Source: CAYRAV01 sp964422365 (GTDB taxonomy: Bacteria > Bacillota > Clostridia > Lachnospirales > Lachnospiraceae). Taken from it: 46,126 nucleotides of DNA. The notes below the pieces were generated by a model, which had not been told where the DNA came from, did no database searches, and saw only the letters and a list, made by a program, of their open reading frames with translations. Positions 42,541-46,126 of this stretch are shown in pieces (positions within the stretch are counted from its first letter, which is position 1; every line of letters begins with the position of its first letter). The stretch spans positions 1 through 46,126 of the forward strand of contig CAYRAV010000019.1 of NCBI GenBank assembly GCA_964422365.1, in the 5' to 3' direction. A program made the position numbers and the translations under genes.

Positions 42541-44217
42541 TTATTCCGGTTTATAAGAACTCTTTAATGATACAATTCTATTAATTACCAACTTTTCTGG
42601 TGTGGTATCCTTCGAATCCACACAAAAATATCCTTGTCTTACAAACTGAAATTTATCTAACGGTTTTGCCTCTTTTAATGAAGATTCTACATAACATTTT
42701 TCTAAAACAGTCAATGAATTCGGATTAATGTTAATACTGCCATCTTCATTGTATATTCCATTTTCTTCATCTACAATATTTTCGTACAGTCTGACTTCAG
42801 CCTCTACAGCGGTAGAAGCTTCTACCCAATGAATGGTTCCTTTTACTTTTCTTCCCGTGAATCCACTGCCTGATTTTGTTTCCGGATCATAAGTACAGTG
42901 TACTTCTACTACTTTTCCATTCTCATCTGTAACATAATCTGTACATGTAACAAAATATGCATTCATTAATCTTACTTCATTTCCTGGATATAATCTGAAA
43001 TACTTCTTTGGCGGTTCAATCATAAAATCTTCTCTATCAATGTACAATTCCCGTCCAAAAGGAACCATCCTTGTTCCCATCTCTTCATTTTCCTGATTAT
43101 TTGATACCGAAAGCAGTTCTGTCTGTCCTTCTGGATAATTGGTAATCACTAGTTTAATTGGATCTAATACTCCCATTACACGAGGCACCTTTAATTTCAA
43201 ATCTTCCCTGATACAATATTCTAACATCGCATAATCTACAGAACTGTTTGCTTTTGAAATTCCACACAACTCCATAAAATTGCGAATCGATTCCGATGTA
43301 AAACCTCTTCTCCTCAGTGCCGCAATAGATACTAATCTTGGATCATCCCATCCATCAACAATCTTATCTTCTACCAGTTTTTTAATATATCTTTTACCTG
43401 TAATAACATTCGTTAAATATAATTTTGCAAATTCAATTTGTTTAGGCGGCTGTTCATACTCTAATTCACGAATCACCCAGTCATATAATGGTCTGTGATC
43501 TTCAAATTCCAATGTACAAATCGAAAATGTTACCCCTTCAATGGCATCTTCAATTGGATGTGCAAAATCATACATTGGATAAATACACCACTTATCTCCT
43601 GTATTATGATGTGACATTCTTGCTACTCTGTAAATAACCGGATCTCTCATATTAATATTAGGCGATGACATATCTATCTTTGCTCTCAATACTTTTGTAC
43701 CATCTTCATATTTGCCATCTTTCATTTCTTCAAATAATGTTAAATTCTCTTCCACCGTTCTATTTCGATATGGGCTGTCCTTTCCAGGCTCTTTTAAAGT
43801 ACCTCTGTATTCCCTGATTTCTTCTGCCGACAGGTCGCATACATAAGCCTTGCCTTTTTTAATTAATTTTACAGCCGATTCATACATTTGCTCAAAATAG
43901 TTTGAAGCAAAAAACAAATTCTCTTCATATTCTGCTCCAAGCCATTTTACATCATTTTTAATAGATTCCACATACTCACTTTTTTCTTTTGTAGGATTTG
44001 TATCATCAAAACGAAGATGGAATTTTCCGCCATACTTCTTTGCTAAACCATAATTCAATAAAATAGATTTTGCATGTCCAATATGCAAATATCCATTAGG
44101 CTCTGGTGGAAACCTTGTAATAACACTATCACAACGTCCTTCTTCTAAATCTTTGTCTATAACCTGCTCTATAAAATTTTTTGAAATTACTTCTTTTTTT
44201 TCTGAACTGTTATCCAC
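42541..44217 (-). CDS. glnS: Glutaminyl-tRNA synthetase
   Basis: GlnRS (558 residues) charges tRNA-Gln directly. Class I motifs: RFPPEPNGYLHIGHAKSI near residues 35-52, and a second signature region reading VITGKRYIKKLV where the E. coli enzyme has VMSKRKLNLLV. GWDDPRL and ALRRRGFT are typical, and the C-terminal anticodon-binding barrels are complete (KVKGTIHWV, QFVRQGYFCVDS). There is no YqeY extension. Many Gram-positives lack GlnRS and use GatCAB; some Clostridia carry it, probably by transfer. The start is GTG at 44217, with AGGAGG at 9 bases. Confidence 0.95.
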   Translation of the reverse strand: MDNSSEKKEVISKNFIEQVIDKDLEEGRCDSVITRFPPEPNGYLHIGHAKSILLNYGLAKKYGGKFHLRFDDTNPTKEKSEYVESIKNDVKWLGAEYEENLFFASNYFEQMYESAVKLIKKGKAYVCDLSAEEIREYRGTLKEPGKDSPYRNRTVEENLTLFEEMKDGKYEDGTKVLRAKIDMSSPNINMRDPVIYRVARMSHHNTGDKWCIYPMYDFAHPIEDAIEGVTFSICTLEFEDHRPLYDWVIRELEYEQPPKQIEFAKLYLTNVITGKRYIKKLVEDKIVDGWDDPRLVSIAALRRRGFTSESIRNFMELCGISKANSSVDYAMLEYCIREDLKLKVPRVMGVLDPIKLVITNYPEGQTELLSVSNNQENEEMGTRMVPFGRELYIDREDFMIEPPKKYFRLYPGNEVRLMNAYFVTCTDYVTDENGKVVEVHCTYDPETKSGSGFTGRKVKGTIHWVEASTAVEAEVRLYENIVDEENGIYNEDGSININPNSLTVLEKCYVESSLKEAKPLDKFQFVRQGYFCVDSKDTTPEKLVINRIVSLKSSYKPE

Positions 44218-44308
44218 TCGGTATTTCCTCCTTCATTCCCTCATAACTTACAATCTTTATTGTAACATATTTTTATCAAAGATAAAAGGATAAATTGTAA
44301 ATCAATAC

Positions 44309-44353
44309 AAAAAGATTGCCTTATTGTAAAATACAATAAATAGCAATCTTTTT
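44309..44353 (-). terminator. Terminator of the SleB-like hydrolase gene
   Basis: AAAAAGATTGC (44309-44319) pairs with GCAATCTTTTT (44343-44353), with an inner TTATTGT/ACAATAA stem. It lies about 100 bases after the SleB-like stop and upstream of glnS. Confidence 0.85.
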
Positions 44354-44451
44354 CTCAAATAGTAATGGATCACATTTCAATACTAACTAATCATTTCTTT
44401 TTCATACAACTATCATTGTGATTAATCATTATTCAAATGTGAGAAAGTAAA

Positions 44452-45237
44452 TTATTTAAATTGGTGATTCCCAATCTGTATTCTATAATTTTTTACCTTT
44501 CCACTGAAATAATGATAACTTTTCAAATTAATATTTTTTCCTTTGTAAGTAACTGTCTTCTCATTATTCAGTGCTTCTTTTGCTGCACGAATACAATCTT
44601 TTTCTGCTTTTGTGTTAAATTTCCCTGAATCGTAACGTGACATTGCCCGTTTTAATGCCCCGTTTCTAACAGGTCCAAATTGATACTTTTGATATATTAC
44701 CCCTTTGATTGTGTTAGGAAAGCTTTTTGATTTTTTTCTGTTCATTACAACAATACCTACTGCCTTTTTACCAGCATAACACTCTGCTCCTGCTTCACAA
44801 AAAATCAATGTTGCCATTAACCTTAATTTTGTTTTACTATATGTAGTCTTTGCGGCACTTGTAGTCTTTGCATCATTTGCAGTCTTTGTCACATTCGTAG
44901 CACTTGTAGATTTTGAACTTGCTGTCTTATCAGTTGTCTGTTTACTATTTGATTCTGCATTTACTTCCTCTACTACTTTGACTTCATCGTTTGTAGTAGT
45001 ATCTGTACTCTCTTTCACAGAAATTCCATTACTTGTTTCTTGCACTTCATCAGAACTGTCTGGTTCTGATCCATTTCCTAATACTTCATCCTTTGATGTA
45101 GCATCTTGTTCTACTACAGCGATTGTTTCCGGAGTAACGTCATCGTTAACATCCTCCTGTGCCAATGCTTGAATACCATTCATGGTAAAGCTTATTATAA
45201 TGGCCAATAACACTGTAATGGTTTTTCTAAATCTCAT
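44452..45237 (-). CDS. Secreted SleB-like cell wall hydrolase
   Basis: The 261-residue protein starts with a signal peptide (MRFRKTITVLLAIIISFTM ... ALAQE). A 100-residue Ser/Thr/Asp/Glu-rich low-complexity linker follows, then a Hydrolase_2 (SleB/CwlJ) domain: LRLMATLIFCEAGAECYAGKKAVGIVVMNR, YQFGPVRNG and the closing SYHYFSG. The glutamate in FCEAGAE is the expected catalytic residue. It should act on peptidoglycan outside the cell; in spore formers relatives cut cortex, others act on the vegetative wall. The ATG at 45237 follows AAAAGGAG; the upstream ATG at 45270 has no such site. Confidence 0.85.
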   Translation of the reverse strand: MRFRKTITVLLAIIISFTMNGIQALAQEDVNDDVTPETIAVVEQDATSKDEVLGNGSEPDSSDEVQETSNGISVKESTDTTTNDEVKVVEEVNAESNSKQTTDKTASSKSTSATNVTKTANDAKTTSAAKTTYSKTKLRLMATLIFCEAGAECYAGKKAVGIVVMNRKKSKSFPNTIKGVIYQKYQFGPVRNGALKRAMSRYDSGKFNTKAEKDCIRAAKEALNNEKTVTYKGKNINLKSYHYFSGKVKNYRIQIGNHQFK

Positions 45238-45358
45238 AAATAAATCTCCTTTTCTTGACTCAACATGCATTACATGCCTCTACCTGCTAACCTCCTCTAC
45301 AATCATAAAAAGTAATATTTTTGTAACAAATCTGTTATAATTTGTTCAACAAATACAA

Positions 45359-45387
45359 AGTATAATGGCAAATCACTCAAATTGCAA
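45359..45387 (-). promoter_or_regulatory. Candidate promoter of the SleB-like gene
   Basis: On the minus strand TTGCAA (45382-45387), a 17-base spacer and TATACT (45359-45364). The leader is about 115 bases; no c-di-AMP riboswitch core was found in it. The rest of the 45238-45607 gap holds only AT-rich sequence and the hisA terminator. Confidence 0.6.
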
Positions 45388-45541
45388 CCCCCTAAAAATT
45401 ATCTTTCGCTTATAATACTAATTCATTCATTTTATATATGTGCATTTTAGTCTATTTTTGTTATATAAAAATATATATTTTGTATATTTTATCTATTGCT
45501 CTGTTTTTGCAATATTATTTCAACATTTAATGATAAAAAAA

Positions 45542-45578
45542 AAGAAGACCAATTTTTGTTACTTTTAACGGTCATCTT
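45542..45578 (-). terminator. Terminator downstream of hisA
   Basis: AAGAAGACC (45542-45550) pairs with GGTCATCTT (45570-45578), one mismatch, and the minus strand then runs into a long U tract. Confidence 0.75.
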
Positions 45579-45607
45579 TTATTTTTTCGTTATTTTGTAT
45601 ATTTATA

Positions 45608-46126
45608 TTAGTACATTTCACATTCTTTTAGTACTTTTTCATATGACATCTTGCCTCCAAATAGGTCCAATGCACTACCTATTGTAACATCAAGACGATT
45701 TTTGCCTTTTATCCTTAACTCTTCTAAATCCTTAAAACTTCCCACTCCACCGGCATATGTAATAGGAATCCCATTCCAATTTCCAAGTAATTCCGCCAGA
45801 TCACTTTCAATTCCTGATGTTTTTCCTTCTACATCTACAGCATGTACCAAAAATTCATCACAGTATTTGGATAATTTCTCCAGAGTTTCTTCTACTAATG
45901 GTACTTCTGTGTAATTCTGCCATCTGTTCGTTACAATATAGTACTCTTTTGAGAACATATTCCCCTCTTTCCTCCTACGGCAGCTTAAATCTAATACCAG
46001 TTTATCTTTTCCTATTTTCTTTCCTAATTTATTTAATCTTTCATATTGAATGATGCCATTGTGAAACACATATGATGTAACAATTACATGTGATGCTCCC
46101 TTATCTAGGAAGTACATTGCATTTTC
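45608..46126 (-). CDS. hisA: Eukaryotic-type HisA isomerase, 5' end beyond window
   Basis: The last 172 codons of a HisA (ProFAR isomerase, histidine pathway; the Amadori rearrangement on a TIM barrel). The sequence is of the type found in fungi and plants rather than the usual bacterial HisA: GASHVIVTSYVF, KLVLDLSCRRR, WQNYTEVPL, CDEFLVHAVDVEGKTSGIE, ITYAGGVGS and VTIGSALDLFGG. The frame stays open to the right edge (ENAMYFL), so the ATG at 46117 is internal and the true start lies outside. The gene ends 30 bases ahead of a terminator. Confidence 0.85.
   Translation of the reverse strand, partial: ENAMYFLDKGASHVIVTSYVFHNGIIQYERLNKLGKKIGKDKLVLDLSCRRRKEGNMFSKEYYIVTNRWQNYTEVPLVEETLEKLSKYCDEFLVHAVDVEGKTSGIESDLAELLGNWNGIPITYAGGVGSFKDLEELRIKGKNRLDVTIGSALDLFGGKMSYEKVLKECEMY

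Noticed and set aside
45238..45358. c-di-AMP riboswitch in the leader of the SleB-like gene
   Set aside because: Such leaders are common ahead of cell wall hydrolases, but none of the conserved core was found and the leader is short.

Overview
The window reads as a low-GC Gram-positive chromosome, most likely Lachnospiraceae (Clostridia). This rests on AT-rich codon use, strong AGGAGG ribosome sites, a fruR-fruK-fruA-ptsH-ptsI operon, a class 1B PyrD paired with PyrK, a meso-DAP-type MurE, an HrcA/CIRCE site, a SleB-like hydrolase, a GlnRS and a eukaryotic-type HisA. No rRNA, tRNA, CRISPR array, phage or complete transposase gene was seen. Almost every gene looks intact; the exceptions are htpG and hisA, which are cut by the window edges.

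Layout. 1-5.1 kb (minus): 5' part of htpG behind a perfect CIRCE, a GH13 debranching-type protein that has lost its catalytic acids, and an Uup-like ABC-F ATPase. 5.3-9.7 kb: a plus-strand ABC-F protein with one degenerate ATP site, a repeat-filled gap, a zinc phospholipase C-like protein and a CNNM/CBS transporter. 9.75-14.7 kb (minus): pyrC-pyrF-pyrK-pyrD-pyrE plus a 50-residue membrane protein. 14.8-17.2 kb: a repeat element, a TPR-LRR protein and a SprA-like metallopeptidase, driven by a near-exact copy of the pyr promoter. 17.3-22.7 kb: five minus-strand genes matching the uncharacterised STM4011-STM4015 set (two radical SAM proteins, an alkaline-phosphatase-superfamily hydrolase, an ATP-grasp protein and an LRR protein). 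22.7-27.5 kb: amidase, murE, dapF and a trans-sulfuration enzyme. 28-29 kb: holA. 29-35.3 kb: the fructose PTS operon with HPr and EI. 35.6-46.1 kb: a small unknown, lepA, a membrane protein, a FliK-like protein, a DUF2225 zinc protein, glnS, a SleB-like hydrolase and a truncated eukaryotic-type hisA.

How genes work together. PyrC, PyrKD, PyrE and PyrF take carbamoyl-aspartate to UMP. EI, HPr, FruA and FruK take PEP and fructose to fructose-1,6-bisphosphate, under the DeoR-type repressor FruR. DapF makes the meso-DAP that MurE adds to the peptidoglycan stem. The STM4011-4015-like operon is the best candidate for an undescribed system: its gene content looks like a protein- or small-molecule-modifying pathway, and its LRR protein has a second, TPR-fused copy about 6 kb away with the same C-terminal tail.

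The intergenic DNA carries several families of short inverted-repeat elements. One has a perfect 20-bp terminal inverted repeat, and single copies of that end sit at or inside the stop codons of unrelated genes.
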